Assembly (NCBI GenBank): GCA_900317885.1
Contig: ONIM01000023.1
Coordinates: forward strand, 1 to 37,798
Reading direction: 5' to 3'
Length of the DNA: 37,798 bases
Source: an uncultured Bacteroidales bacterium
Lineage (GTDB): Bacteria; Bacteroidota; Bacteroidia; Bacteroidales; Paludibacteraceae
The first letter of the stretch is position 1; every line of letters begins with the position of its first letter. Position numbers and translations under genes: made by a program. The notes below the pieces were generated by a model, which was not told the DNA's origin, did no database searches, and worked only from the letters and a program-made list of their open reading frames with translations. This document shows, one piece after another, positions 16,926-24,167 of this stretch.

Positions 16926-18449
16926 TTATTCTTCCACTCCAAGTACAGAATAGGTCTTATCGCCCCGGACAATCATCACACGGCCGTCGCGAAACTCTTT
17001 TTGCGGTTTGATTTCCGCTTGTTGGTTGGTGATAGCTTGCTGCCCGCCGGCAACGACTTCAACCGATACCCCCAAGTCATTCATGCCGGTATTCTGGTCC
17101 CATACATTCTGGTTGGCGAAACGCACGGAATATCGCGGGTCACTGGCCAATGACTCGTACACATCCGGCAGATGGAGATATAAATGATACGTACCCTCTG
17201 CCATCGTTGCGGGCAGAGCCGGTGATTCATTGATGGTAATCGTGCCTGCTTCAGCAGTCCATTTACGAGGATCAGTCTGCAGCTGCACCGAATAGGTATG
17301 CGCGGCATTCTTCAGCACCAGATAAACCGGACGGTAGTTATACATCGGTGCAAAGCCCTTGTTCACCAGCGTAATCTGGATCGGCATAGTACCGCCTTTA
17401 GAAGCTTGTGCCGGATACGTACCTTGTTTCAGTTGGAATCGGTAGCCTAAGCGCCTCTCCATCTCCGCAAACGTACCGTTGTTGCGCCATTTGTTCGTCA
17501 CCGCCTGTGCGTATTCGGATCCGCAGAACGACCAGTGGAAACGGCTCAGTTCGGCAATCGTGGTATCATGCTGCGCCACGATAGAGGCCCGACTGCTATT
17601 CTCTACATTCGTCTCCCCTCCATTAGGCACATAGAGTGTCTCCGTGGATACATATCGGCGCAAAACAGGATCGTCATCCGGACCATCGCCGTCGCGGCCG
17701 TACGTACCATCATTGCCCCAGGCATTCAGAAACGCATCGTTGTGGTGCCCGATGCGCGCACGAATAGAGCCGTCATGAGCCTGCGCAGGAGTCAAAGTGT
17801 TCTCGTCGCCCATATAGCCGATCTTTATCAGCGGATAGCGTGTCAGCACAAACCGGTCCACCGGACAAGCGTCCAGAACAGCAGTTAATACCGCCTTTCG
17901 GTTGTTATTCATCTTCTGCGTCTCGTTGCCAAAATTGGAACTGTAGTACCATTCGCCCCACTGGCCTACAAATCCGGCTTCCATCACATATATCACATCC
18001 GCGTTCGCTGCCAGATAGGGTTTTAACTGCGTCGTATGACGCTGTACCCATGTCAACGAAGCATCGTTGCCGCTGTTCCAGTCGTATGCAAAACGCAGCA
18101 CGCATTTGAAGCCGTGGTTACGCAGGATCTGCATGTCCTCATTAAAACCTTGGAGAAGTTTATCGGACAGATCTTTGGTCCGGTAGTTCTTGAGGTAATA
18201 CATCAACATTACGATACTCTGGTTCTTGCGGTCATCATAGTTCTCATCCTCTATATCCCAGTACCAGTCCTCTTCCGATTTAACCACATGGTTGTTATTG
18301 TCACTCAAAGCCTTTTCTCCGCCTAACTGGTCGGTAAAGCCGCGCTCGGGATTCGGGAAGATGGTTGCATCGTCCGCTTGGTAGTTGATCACGCCTGCAG
18401 AGAGTACTCCCGCCCAGACACAAGCAATAAGTGCAAGTACGTGTTTCAT
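16926..18449 (-). CDS. secreted DUF4874/DUF4832 protein
   Basis: A 507-residue exported protein with signal peptide (residues 1-21, MKHVLALIACVWAGVLSAG). The N-terminal DUF4874-type barrel has the family opening FPNPERGF and the segment VMLMYYLKNY; DUF4832 follows (MEAGFVGQWGEWYYSS, then TRYPLIKIGYMGDE). These paired domains resemble a TIM-barrel glycoside hydrolase and are found in proteins linked to polysaccharide use, but activity is not established. It ends with a beta-sandwich and the tail FRDGRVMIVRGDKTYSVLG, which looks like a Bacteroidales C-terminal sorting tail. Start at 18449 is fixed by the promoter 33 nt upstream. First gene of the long minus-strand run. Confidence 0.85.
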   Translation of the reverse strand: MKHVLALIACVWAGVLSAGVINYQADDATIFPNPERGFTDQLGGEKALSDNNNHVVKSEEDWYWDIEDENYDDRKNQSIVMLMYYLKNYRTKDLSDKLLQGFNEDMQILRNHGFKCVLRFAYDWNSGNDASLTWVQRHTTQLKPYLAANADVIYVMEAGFVGQWGEWYYSSNFGNETQKMNNNRKAVLTAVLDACPVDRFVLTRYPLIKIGYMGDENTLTPAQAHDGSIRARIGHHNDAFLNAWGNDGTYGRDGDGPDDDPVLRRYVSTETLYVPNGGETNVENSSRASIVAQHDTTIAELSRFHWSFCGSEYAQAVTNKWRNNGTFAEMERRLGYRFQLKQGTYPAQASKGGTMPIQITLVNKGFAPMYNYRPVYLVLKNAAHTYSVQLQTDPRKWTAEAGTITINESPALPATMAEGTYHLYLHLPDVYESLASDPRYSVRFANQNVWDQNTGMNDLGVSVEVVAGGQQAITNQQAEIKPQKEFRDGRVMIVRGDKTYSVLGVEE

Positions 18450-18481
18450 ATTATTTTTTAAGTTATTCTTAAATTCACGCC

Positions 18482-18513
18482 GCAAAGTTACAAAAAAAAA
18501 ATGAAATACGCAA
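18482..18513 (-). promoter_or_regulatory. promoter of the nine-gene minus-strand run
   Basis: Minus strand: TTG at 18513-18511 and TAACTTTGC at 18490-18482, with a 20-nt spacer. It is back to back with the NUDIX promoter. No other clear promoter is seen down to 3916, apart from possible weak internal ones. Confidence 0.75.
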
Positions 18514-18520
18514 TAAAAAT

Positions 18521-18552
18521 TTGCATGTTTTAAAAAAAAGTAGTAATTTTGC
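18521..18552 (+). promoter_or_regulatory. NUDIX gene promoter
   Basis: TTG at 18521-18523 and TAATTTTGC at 18544-18552, 20 nt apart. The ATG is only 7 nt after the -7 box, so the message is nearly leaderless. Confidence 0.75.
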
Positions 18553-18559
18553 ACTCGTT

Positions 18560-19141
18560 ATGTACAAAAAATTAAAGAATCGCGCGTGGCGCGTATTGAA
18601 AAGTGAGAATATTCTGCGTCTCGGACCATGGTTGTCCGTGCGTCAGGAGTGTGTTGAATTGCCTTCCGGCAAACAGATTCCGACTTGGTTCGTACTGGAG
18701 TTTCCCGACTGGATTAACGTCATTGCCATCACCAAGGACGGCAAGATGGTCATGGAGGATCAGTACCGCCATGCACTCGGCGAGACCCATTATGAGTTGG
18801 TGGCAGGGGTTATTGACCCGGGCGAGACGCCGTTAGAAGCCGCCAAACGCGAATTAAGCGAAGAAACAGGTTACGAAGGCGGCGAATGGGAGCTTTTTAT
18901 GACTCTGTCACCAAACCCCACGAATCATAATAATCTGTCTTATACCTTCCTTGCGAGAGGTGTAGAGAAAGTGCGTGAGCAACACCAAGAGCCGACCGAA
19001 GATATCCACGTGGATATTATGGAGCAGGAACAGGTATTAGAGATGCTGAAAGACGGCGAAATTATTCAGGCGCTTCATGCCGCGCCGCTTTGGAAGTATT
19101 TTTACCTCCACTCCACTCTGGAGGATTCACAAGTGCGGTAA
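18560..19141 (+). CDS. NUDIX hydrolase (ADP-ribose pyrophosphatase-like)
   Basis: A 193-residue cytoplasmic enzyme with a complete Nudix box: G at GVIDPGE, then seven residues, then RELSEETGY (about residues 80-102). The N-terminal beta domain and overall length fit the ADP-sugar pyrophosphatase group (NudF-like), which cleaves ADP-ribose or ADP-sugars to AMP and a sugar phosphate. The acidic C-terminus (EPTEDIHVDIMEQEQ) would supply the additional metal-binding Glu. ATG at 18560 is chosen because an upstream TTG in frame is the -33 element. Single gene; divergent from the DUF4832 gene. Confidence 0.9.
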   Translation: MYKKLKNRAWRVLKSENILRLGPWLSVRQECVELPSGKQIPTWFVLEFPDWINVIAITKDGKMVMEDQYRHALGETHYELVAGVIDPGETPLEAAKRELSEETGYEGGEWELFMTLSPNPTNHNNLSYTFLARGVEKVREQHQEPTEDIHVDIMEQEQVLEMLKDGEIIQALHAAPLWKYFYLHSTLEDSQVR

Positions 19142-19208
19142 GGACTCTATGGCATGATTTTTGTAGTATTCTATTTGAAAACATTTTAACCTACAAAAAC
19201 GAACTATT

Positions 19209-19643
19209 ATGAAGAAGAATTTATTCGTAGCGCTGCTGGCGCTGACATGCTCCTTCACAGCTTGTGCTAATGAGCAAGTGATCACTTATGACCAAGTTCC
19301 CGAACCGGCCAAAGCCATCGTGGCTGCCCATTTCGATGCTGCGCAGATTGCGTATGTCATGCTGGATAAAGGGCTGTTTGACGACGAATACGAAGTTCGT
19401 TTCAATGACGGCCGCACCATCGAGTTCAACAAGGCGGGCGAGTTGCTGAAAGTGGATTGCAAACTGACGGAAGTACCCTCTGCGCTTATTCCGGAATCCG
19501 TTCAAGCCTATGTAAAGGCCAGCTTCCCGAACGCTTTCATTACCGAGTGGGGCAAAGACGACCGCGGCTACAAAGCCGAACTCAATAACGGTCTAGATCT
19601 CAAGTTCAACCGCAAATACGAGTTCGTCCGCGTTGACGATTAA
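19209..19643 (+). CDS. PepSY-like domain protein
   Basis: A 144-residue exported protein. The signal ends near Thr-Ala-Cys-Ala (residues 17-20); the Cys may be lipidated. Two repeats of the PepSY-like (DUF2874) fold follow: VPEPAKAIVAAHF with a beta pair YEVRFNDGRTIEFN, and IPESVQAYVKASFP with YKAELNNGLDLKFN. Family members are periplasmic and of unclear function, often proposed as inhibitors or sensors. It sits 3 nt before a Na/Pi symporter gene and is likely co-transcribed. No convincing -7 box is seen in the 67 nt before it. Confidence 0.85.
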   Translation: MKKNLFVALLALTCSFTACANEQVITYDQVPEPAKAIVAAHFDAAQIAYVMLDKGLFDDEYEVRFNDGRTIEFNKAGELLKVDCKLTEVPSALIPESVQAYVKASFPNAFITEWGKDDRGYKAELNNGLDLKFNRKYEFVRVDD

Positions 19644-19646
19644 AGG

Positions 19647-21326
19647 ATGAATCTCTTAGCGATTATTACCGCCGTTCTAACGCTCCTGGCAGGTATCGGA
19701 GTCTTTCTGATTGCCTGCACGATGATGAGCAGTAACCTCGAATCGGCTTCATCTAAACGGCTCAAACGCCTCTTTGCCAAGACCGGCGACAATAAATGGC
19801 TCGGCGTGGCAATCGGCACTGTCGGCACCGCTGCTATCCAGAGTAGTGGTGCCGTTACTGTGATGGTCATCGGTTTTGTGAACGTGGGGATCATGTCCCT
19901 CGCCCAAGCGGCAACCATCATCTACGGCGCGAACATCGGTACGACCGTCACCGCCCAGTTAGTGGCGCTCGGTCTGTCCGGCTCCAACAGTATCTCCACA
20001 ACCCTCATCTTCAGCGCTTTGGCAGGTATCGGTGCGTTCATTATGCTCTTTACCAAAAGCGATGCGTGGAAGCTGGCAGGAGGTGTACTCACCGGCTTCG
20101 GAATGTTGTTTGTCGGTCTGAGTATGATGTCCAACGCCATGGATGAGTTTGCCGCCTTGCACTCCGTCAAACTGTTCCTCGCTTCGATACGCAACCCGCT
20201 GTTATTGGTGCTCTTGGGAACCATTATTACCGCTATCATCCAGTCCTCGTCCGTCATGACGTCTATTGCGATTACGATGGTCGTTACGGGGCTTATTGCG
20301 CTGGACCAGGGTATCTACCTCACGATGGGAAGTAACATCGGTTCATGCGTGGTCGCCATCATCGCCGGTATGACCAGCGGCGTAGCAGCCAAACGGACGG
20401 CGATGATCCACCTGCTTTTCAATGTGTTAGGTGTCGTTCTGTTCCTCTGCGCAGCCTTGACGCTCAGCCTTGTTACCGCCGGCGTCTGGTCCTTCGGAAC
20501 GATCTTCGAGCGTCTCTTCCCTGCCGCTCCGCAACTACAGCTGGCGATGTTCCACACCGTCTTCAATGTCACGACGATGTTAGTTGCGCTGCCGCTCACC
20601 AATGCGCTGGTCAACCTCGCCTGCCGTATCATCAAAGACCAACCGAAGACCGAGACCGACCAACCGCATCTCTATTTCCTCGATGAGCAGATGCTCCGCA
20701 CGCCTGTGGTAGCTGTACGACAGCTCAAAGCCGAGATTGAGCACATGGCGGAGATGGCGGTCACTAATTTCAGTCGGTCAATACACATCGTCAAGACGCT
20801 TGACACCGGCGAGTTGGATATCTTCAACAAGACCGAAGAAGAACTCAACTTCCTCAACCGCGAACTCGTTCAATACGCAGTGAAACTGTCGGATAACCAA
20901 CTCAACCGTTTTGACCACCAGTACCTGGCGTCCACCATCCGCACGGTCAGCGACCTGGAGCGTATAGGCGACTACGCGACGAATATCGTCGAGTACGCCG
21001 AGAGCCTGCAGCAAAACGACGTGCGCTTCTCTGACTACGCCATCAAGGAGATCGAACAGATGGAATCGTTGGTCGTTTCGCTCTATGAGGCAACCATGCA
21101 AGCATACCATAAGATGGACATGGAAGCTCTTGGGCGCGCCAACCAGATAGAGGACGAGATTGACCGTCTGACCGATGAGATGGAGCGCAATCATATCCAG
21201 CGTCTCTCGTTGGGCATCTGCGAACCGCAAGCCGGAACCGAGTATATCTCCCTTGCCCAGAACTCCGAACGTGTCGCCGACCACCTCATCAACGTCGCCA
21301 AAACCATCCGCCAGTTGCAACCATGA
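19647..21326 (+). CDS. Na/Pi cotransporter family protein with PhoU domain
   Basis: A 559-residue inner-membrane protein. Two inverted Na_Pi_cotrans repeats carry the paired Gln-Ser-Ser motifs (AIQSSGAVTVMVIGF near residue 58; IIQSSSVMTSIAITM near residue 200) and two glycine-rich re-entrant segments (GANIGTTVTA and GSNIGSCVVA). About residues 350-555 form a cytoplasmic PhoU-like helical bundle (DLERIGDYATNIVEYAE, NSERVADHLINVAKT). It likely imports phosphate with sodium, though some family members export other anions. It is 3 nt after the PepSY-like gene, and its stop overlaps the GH43 start by 4 nt. No Pho box is visible upstream, unlike the paralogue at 26329. Confidence 0.9.
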   Translation: MNLLAIITAVLTLLAGIGVFLIACTMMSSNLESASSKRLKRLFAKTGDNKWLGVAIGTVGTAAIQSSGAVTVMVIGFVNVGIMSLAQAATIIYGANIGTTVTAQLVALGLSGSNSISTTLIFSALAGIGAFIMLFTKSDAWKLAGGVLTGFGMLFVGLSMMSNAMDEFAALHSVKLFLASIRNPLLLVLLGTIITAIIQSSSVMTSIAITMVVTGLIALDQGIYLTMGSNIGSCVVAIIAGMTSGVAAKRTAMIHLLFNVLGVVLFLCAALTLSLVTAGVWSFGTIFERLFPAAPQLQLAMFHTVFNVTTMLVALPLTNALVNLACRIIKDQPKTETDQPHLYFLDEQMLRTPVVAVRQLKAEIEHMAEMAVTNFSRSIHIVKTLDTGELDIFNKTEEELNFLNRELVQYAVKLSDNQLNRFDHQYLASTIRTVSDLERIGDYATNIVEYAESLQQNDVRFSDYAIKEIEQMESLVVSLYEATMQAYHKMDMEALGRANQIEDEIDRLTDEMERNHIQRLSLGICEPQAGTEYISLAQNSERVADHLINVAKTIRQLQP

Positions 21327-22885
21327 AACGATTGTATTTATTTTTGTTCGCAAGTATCACACTTGGTTTGGCGGTTCACGCTGCCGTGCCGAGTTACACG
21401 AATCCTATCCTGCCGTACGACTACTCCGACCCGGATGTATGCCGTGTAGGGGATACGTATCTGATGACCTCGTCATCCTTCAACAATGTGCCGGGATTGC
21501 AGATTCTGACATCCAAAGACTTAGTGCATTGGGAGATCGTGGATGCTGCCATCCGGTACCGTCTACCGGGCTATAAAGAGGGTGACAAGGTAGCAGGTAA
21601 TTTCGTTTGGGCTCCGGCAATCCGCGAGCATGAGGGGCGCATCTGGATCTACTATGGCGACCCGGACAGAGGGATATACTGCGTGAGGAGCAAAGCTATC
21701 AGCTATCAGAATTCAGAAATCAGTTTTCCGCTCGAATGGGAAGAACCGGTGTTGGTTATGCCGGCAAAGGGTTACATTGACCCCTGTCCGTTATGGGACG
21801 AGGACGGACGCGTATGGCTGAGTCACGGCGTAGCGGGCAGCCGTTACGGGCTGAAATCCGTGCTGATGATGGCGGAGTTGACGGCGGACGGTCTGGCAGT
21901 CAAGACACCCAGCCGGATCATCTTCGACGGTCATGAAGAACACCCTACCAGCGAAGGAACGAAACTCTACAAACGCAACGGGTATTACTATATCATGCAC
22001 CCTGCCGGAGGTGTCGCTACCGGCTGGCAGGTGGTACAACGGAGCAAGAACATATACGGTCCCTACGAACTGAAAGTGACACTCGCGCAGGGCAAAACCG
22101 CCGTCAATGCGCCGCACCAGGGCGGATGGGTGGAGACGCCCGAAGGAGAGGGATTCTTCATGCATTTTCAGGATGTAGGCGTGGCCGGACGCATCGTGCA
22201 TCTGCAACCCTTGAAATGGGAGAACGACTGGCCCGTAATGGGCAACAACGGAGAACCCGTTTTAAAGTACAAAGGGACGAAGAACGATGTACAAAGAGAG
22301 CCGAGTTGGGCGAATTTCCTCAGGCGTGATGAGTTCGACAGCACGGAGTTGGCGCTCGACTGGCAGTGGTCAGGAGGACGAGTGGAACCGAGGTGGTATT
22401 TCTGCGATGCCGCCAACAGCCGGCTCCGCCTCTATTCCGTTCCACGCGAAGCGGACGAATGGATGCCGAATCTGTTGTTGCAGAAGATCCCTGCTGTTGC
22501 TTTCACTGCTACAGCGCGCGTGCGGTTCGCACCCAACAAACACAAGAAAATGGTTGGTGCCGAACAAGCCGGAATGATTGTAACGGGACGCAAAGCGTCG
22601 TTCAGACTGGAAGTGCCGGTAACGGACGAGTGGTGTTATCTACGCATGGAGATGACGGACACCCAACGCGGACAGTTCTACACCAGCCCGGACGGCAGGC
22701 ATTGGACCAAAGCCGGTGAGCCGTTCCAAGCCGTGGAAGGACATTGGATAGGTGCACAGGTCGGTTTCTTCTGCACCCGCGACAGCCGCACACACAACGA
22801 CGCCGGATGGCTGGATGTGGACTGGTTCGAGATCAAGAGACACAACACTCATGCCTTGAGCCATTCATATTTTGCTACGGAATAA
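21323..22885 (+). CDS. glycoside hydrolase family 43 (xylosidase/arabinosidase-like)
   Basis: A 520-residue secreted enzyme with signal peptide (1-20). The five-bladed propeller shows the general base Asp in YSDPDV (near residue 36), the pKa-modulating Asp in YIDPCP (near 153) and the acid Glu in TSEGTKLY (near 213). Residues about 330-520 form a beta-sandwich of the GH43 C2/concanavalin-like type (MVGAEQAGMIVTG; VGFFCTRDS). It should cleave beta-xylosyl or alpha-arabinosyl units from plant polysaccharide; subfamily cannot be fixed here. Two repeat-encoded segments occur: near residues 125-133 (7-bp units at 21694-21723) and near 315-323 (22263-22295). The ATG overlaps the symporter stop; its 3' end overlaps the convergent DUF1295 gene by 37 nt. 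Confidence 0.9.
   Translation: MKRLYLFLFASITLGLAVHAAVPSYTNPILPYDYSDPDVCRVGDTYLMTSSSFNNVPGLQILTSKDLVHWEIVDAAIRYRLPGYKEGDKVAGNFVWAPAIREHEGRIWIYYGDPDRGIYCVRSKAISYQNSEISFPLEWEEPVLVMPAKGYIDPCPLWDEDGRVWLSHGVAGSRYGLKSVLMMAELTADGLAVKTPSRIIFDGHEEHPTSEGTKLYKRNGYYYIMHPAGGVATGWQVVQRSKNIYGPYELKVTLAQGKTAVNAPHQGGWVETPEGEGFFMHFQDVGVAGRIVHLQPLKWENDWPVMGNNGEPVLKYKGTKNDVQREPSWANFLRRDEFDSTELALDWQWSGGRVEPRWYFCDAANSRLRLYSVPREADEWMPNLLLQKIPAVAFTATARVRFAPNKHKKMVGAEQAGMIVTGRKASFRLEVPVTDEWCYLRMEMTDTQRGQFYTSPDGRHWTKAGEPFQAVEGHWIGAQVGFFCTRDSRTHNDAGWLDVDWFEIKRHNTHALSHSYFATE
21694..21723. repeat. 7-bp tandem repeat inside the GH43 gene
   Basis: AGCTATC, AGCTATC, AGAATTC, AGAAATC, then AG. It encodes a short loop (Ala-Ile-Ser-Tyr-Gln-Asn-Ser-Glu-Ile-Ser) between propeller strands. 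Confidence 0.85.
22263..22295. repeat. degenerate AAAGTAC-type repeat inside the GH43 gene
   Basis: Imperfect AAAGTAC / AAAGGGAC / GATGTAC / AAAGAG units, the same flavour as at 12657-12685. It encodes the linker between propeller and C-terminal domain (Tyr-Lys-Gly-Thr-Lys-Asn-Asp-Val-Gln-Arg). Confidence 0.65.
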
Positions 22886-23643
22886 ATAGGCAGTAACGGT
22901 ATCAGGATAGGCGTTTTCTTCACGTATGCCTGATATTCGGGGTCATTGCCATAGGCGGCGTTCTGACGCAGTTCCAGCCGGCGGGCGCCGCTGAACATCA
23001 CAAACACGATGCCTGCGTAGCCGATAGCTACAATAAGCCACTGCCACCAGTTCAGCCCTGCACCTATAGCACTGAGCAACGCACCCGTCCAGATGGTCAC
23101 TTCGCCCAGATAGTTCGGGCAGCGGACAATACGGTACAGACCGGTATCTACAAACCGCTTCGGGTCCTTTTTCTTGGCGGCACTCTTCTGCGCATCGCTG
23201 ATGCTCTCCAGCAATATGCCGCAAGCCACAACCGCCGCACCTATCCATGCCCACAGTTCACTGTCGTGCGGACCGTTCGCCAGCCGGAAAGCCACAGGGC
23301 TCACCTGCGCCACATACAGCAGCGCGCAGAACAGCCAAATCATGATCATCACGCCGGCAGGCTTCTTCTCCGAATGACCCTCGCCGTACAGAATCTTACG
23401 GTACCCCACCGCCTTGCGTTCGCGCACCAAAAGATACGTACCCAACCGGACACCGAAAATCAGCAGCAGCACTAACATCAGCGCCGTCGGAACACTCAGA
23501 TTTGCGTGATATAGCACGCCCATCGTGATAGCCAGAGCAGCAATGCCGTAACCGTAACCGAGACTGAAGAAATACACGAAGTATTTCCACCCCACTGCGG
23601 AAACCGCCATCGCCACCGCAAAAAGAATCAATAAATCTGTCAT
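22849..23643 (-). CDS. DUF1295 family (steroid 5-alpha-reductase-like) membrane protein
   Basis: A 264-residue integral membrane protein with about seven hydrophobic segments. The C-terminal signature of the DUF1295/isoprenylcysteine methyltransferase-like fold is present: FVDTGLYRIVRCPNYLGEVTIWTG, with the Arg-Cys-Pro-Asn-Tyr core and a later FVMFSGARRLELRQNAAYG stretch for cofactor binding. Substrate in bacteria unknown; an NADPH-dependent reductase role is family-based inference. The promoter lies 70 nt upstream at 23713-23744. The 3' end overlaps GH43 by 37 nt tail to tail. Confidence 0.85.
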   Translation of the reverse strand: MTDLLILFAVAMAVSAVGWKYFVYFFSLGYGYGIAALAITMGVLYHANLSVPTALMLVLLLIFGVRLGTYLLVRERKAVGYRKILYGEGHSEKKPAGVMIMIWLFCALLYVAQVSPVAFRLANGPHDSELWAWIGAAVVACGILLESISDAQKSAAKKKDPKRFVDTGLYRIVRCPNYLGEVTIWTGALLSAIGAGLNWWQWLIVAIGYAGIVFVMFSGARRLELRQNAAYGNDPEYQAYVKKTPILIPLLPIYSVAKYEWLKA

Positions 23644-23697
23644 AGTATTTTGTTTTATGTTAATTTGTACTAATTAGGCTGCTGCGTGTTTTTTTCT

Positions 23698-23714
23698 GCA
23701 CGCAAACTGCGTGC
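23698..23714. promoter_or_regulatory. inverted repeat on the DUF1295 start region
   Basis: GCACGCA (23698-23704) and TGCGTGC (23708-23714), 3 nt apart, a perfect 7-bp dyad. Its right half overlaps the end of the -7 box and it covers the likely transcription start, a position typical for a repressor operator. Could equally be a 5' hairpin. Confidence 0.5.
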
Positions 23715-23744
23715 AAAGATACAATATTTTTCGGACATATGCAA
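23713..23744 (-). promoter_or_regulatory. DUF1295 gene promoter
   Basis: Minus strand: TTG at 23744-23742 and TATCTTTGC at 23721-23713, 20-nt spacer. Confidence 0.75.
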
Positions 23745-23792
23745 GTATTATGGCGGAAATTGAATTAGGGAATGTGGTTTTTGGACGTTTTG

Positions 23793-23816
23793 GGGCGAAA
23801 AAACGCCCGTTTTTTG
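23793..23816 (+). terminator. candidate rho-independent terminator, plus strand
   Basis: GGGCG (23793-23797) pairs with CGCCC (23804-23808) around an A6 loop, followed by a run of T at 23810-23816. No plus-strand gene ends just upstream; the nearest is GH43 at 22885. Confidence 0.5.
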
Positions 23817-23869
23817 TCTCTGTCGTGTCTCGCTCATCGGTTGGTCATCGCTCGGTCGGTGGAACACAA

Positions 23870-23901
23870 AATAAAGAGAGGCACCCGATTAGAGGCCTCT
23901 C
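23870..23901 (-). terminator. terminator downstream of the nifJ relic
   Basis: GAGAGGC (23876-23882) pairs with GCCTCTC (23895-23901). On the minus strand the hairpin is followed by TTTATTTTG, and it sits 26 nt beyond the stop codon of the relic, as a normal gene terminator would. Confidence 0.55.
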
Positions 23902-23926
23902 CTTATTATTACGCGTACACACGAGA

Positions 23927-23965
23927 TTACCATGCTGTACCCAGCATGCGGAGGTAGGATTTGTA
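23927..23965 (-). pseudogene. relic of a nifJ (PFOR) 3' end
   Basis: Minus strand: twelve codons read YKSYLRMLGTAW and then TAA, against YKSYLRMLGTQW at the end of the intact nifJ at 35800. Nucleotides 23943-23967 are identical over 25 bp to 35816-35840; the remaining codons differ mainly by synonymous changes. Upstream of 23967 similarity stops abruptly. The segment also contains a perfect dyad CATGCTG/CAGCATG (23931-23948 region). It is either the stump of a deleted second PFOR gene or a duplication of the nifJ end. Confidence 0.75.
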
Positions 23966-24007
23966 ACTATTTAATGACCGCGCGTGTGCGCGTATATCAA
24001 TGAGAGC

Positions 24008-24033
24008 GAGCCTTTCGGGGCTCGTTTTCTTTT
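24008..24033 (+). terminator. rho-independent terminator, plus strand
   Basis: CGAGCC and GGCTCG form a stem around TTTCGG, followed by TTTTCTTTTT. Strong on the plus strand only. No plus-strand gene ends nearby, so it implies an unannotated plus-strand transcript or is a relic. Confidence 0.65.
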
Positions 24034-24167
24034 TCCGTTCTTCAAACAAAGACCTGAGTGAAACGAAGACCTTATATGAATTTTACTTGCAAAATCAAAA
24101 CATTATTTGCTTATCTCGCAGCAATCGTGCCCTCGTGGCTAAGACGAATTATTGTAGCTTTGTGCGG

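Larger units (their letters stand above)
23745..24167. other. gene-free stretch with hairpins and a nifJ relic
   Basis: Between the DUF1295 promoter and the histidine kinase stop there is no convincing gene. A plus-strand frame from ATG 23751 has no family-like features and crosses two hairpins. The stretch holds terminator-like hairpins at 23793-23816, 23876-23901 and 24008-24033, the nifJ 3' relic at 23927-23965, and a doubled motif (AAACAAAGACCT, AAACGAAGACCT) at 24044-24072 that resembles the foot of the RAYT-linked repeats near 34.5 kb. Confidence 0.5.

Noticed and set aside
23751-23974. Plus-strand ORF starting MAEIELGNVVFG
   Set aside because: It crosses two terminator hairpins and the antisense nifJ relic; composition is not protein-like after residue 25.
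24044-24072. Extra REP copies (AAACAAAGACCT, AAACGAAGACCT)
   Set aside because: The foot is only partly matched and no hairpin stands beside it; noted as resemblance only.
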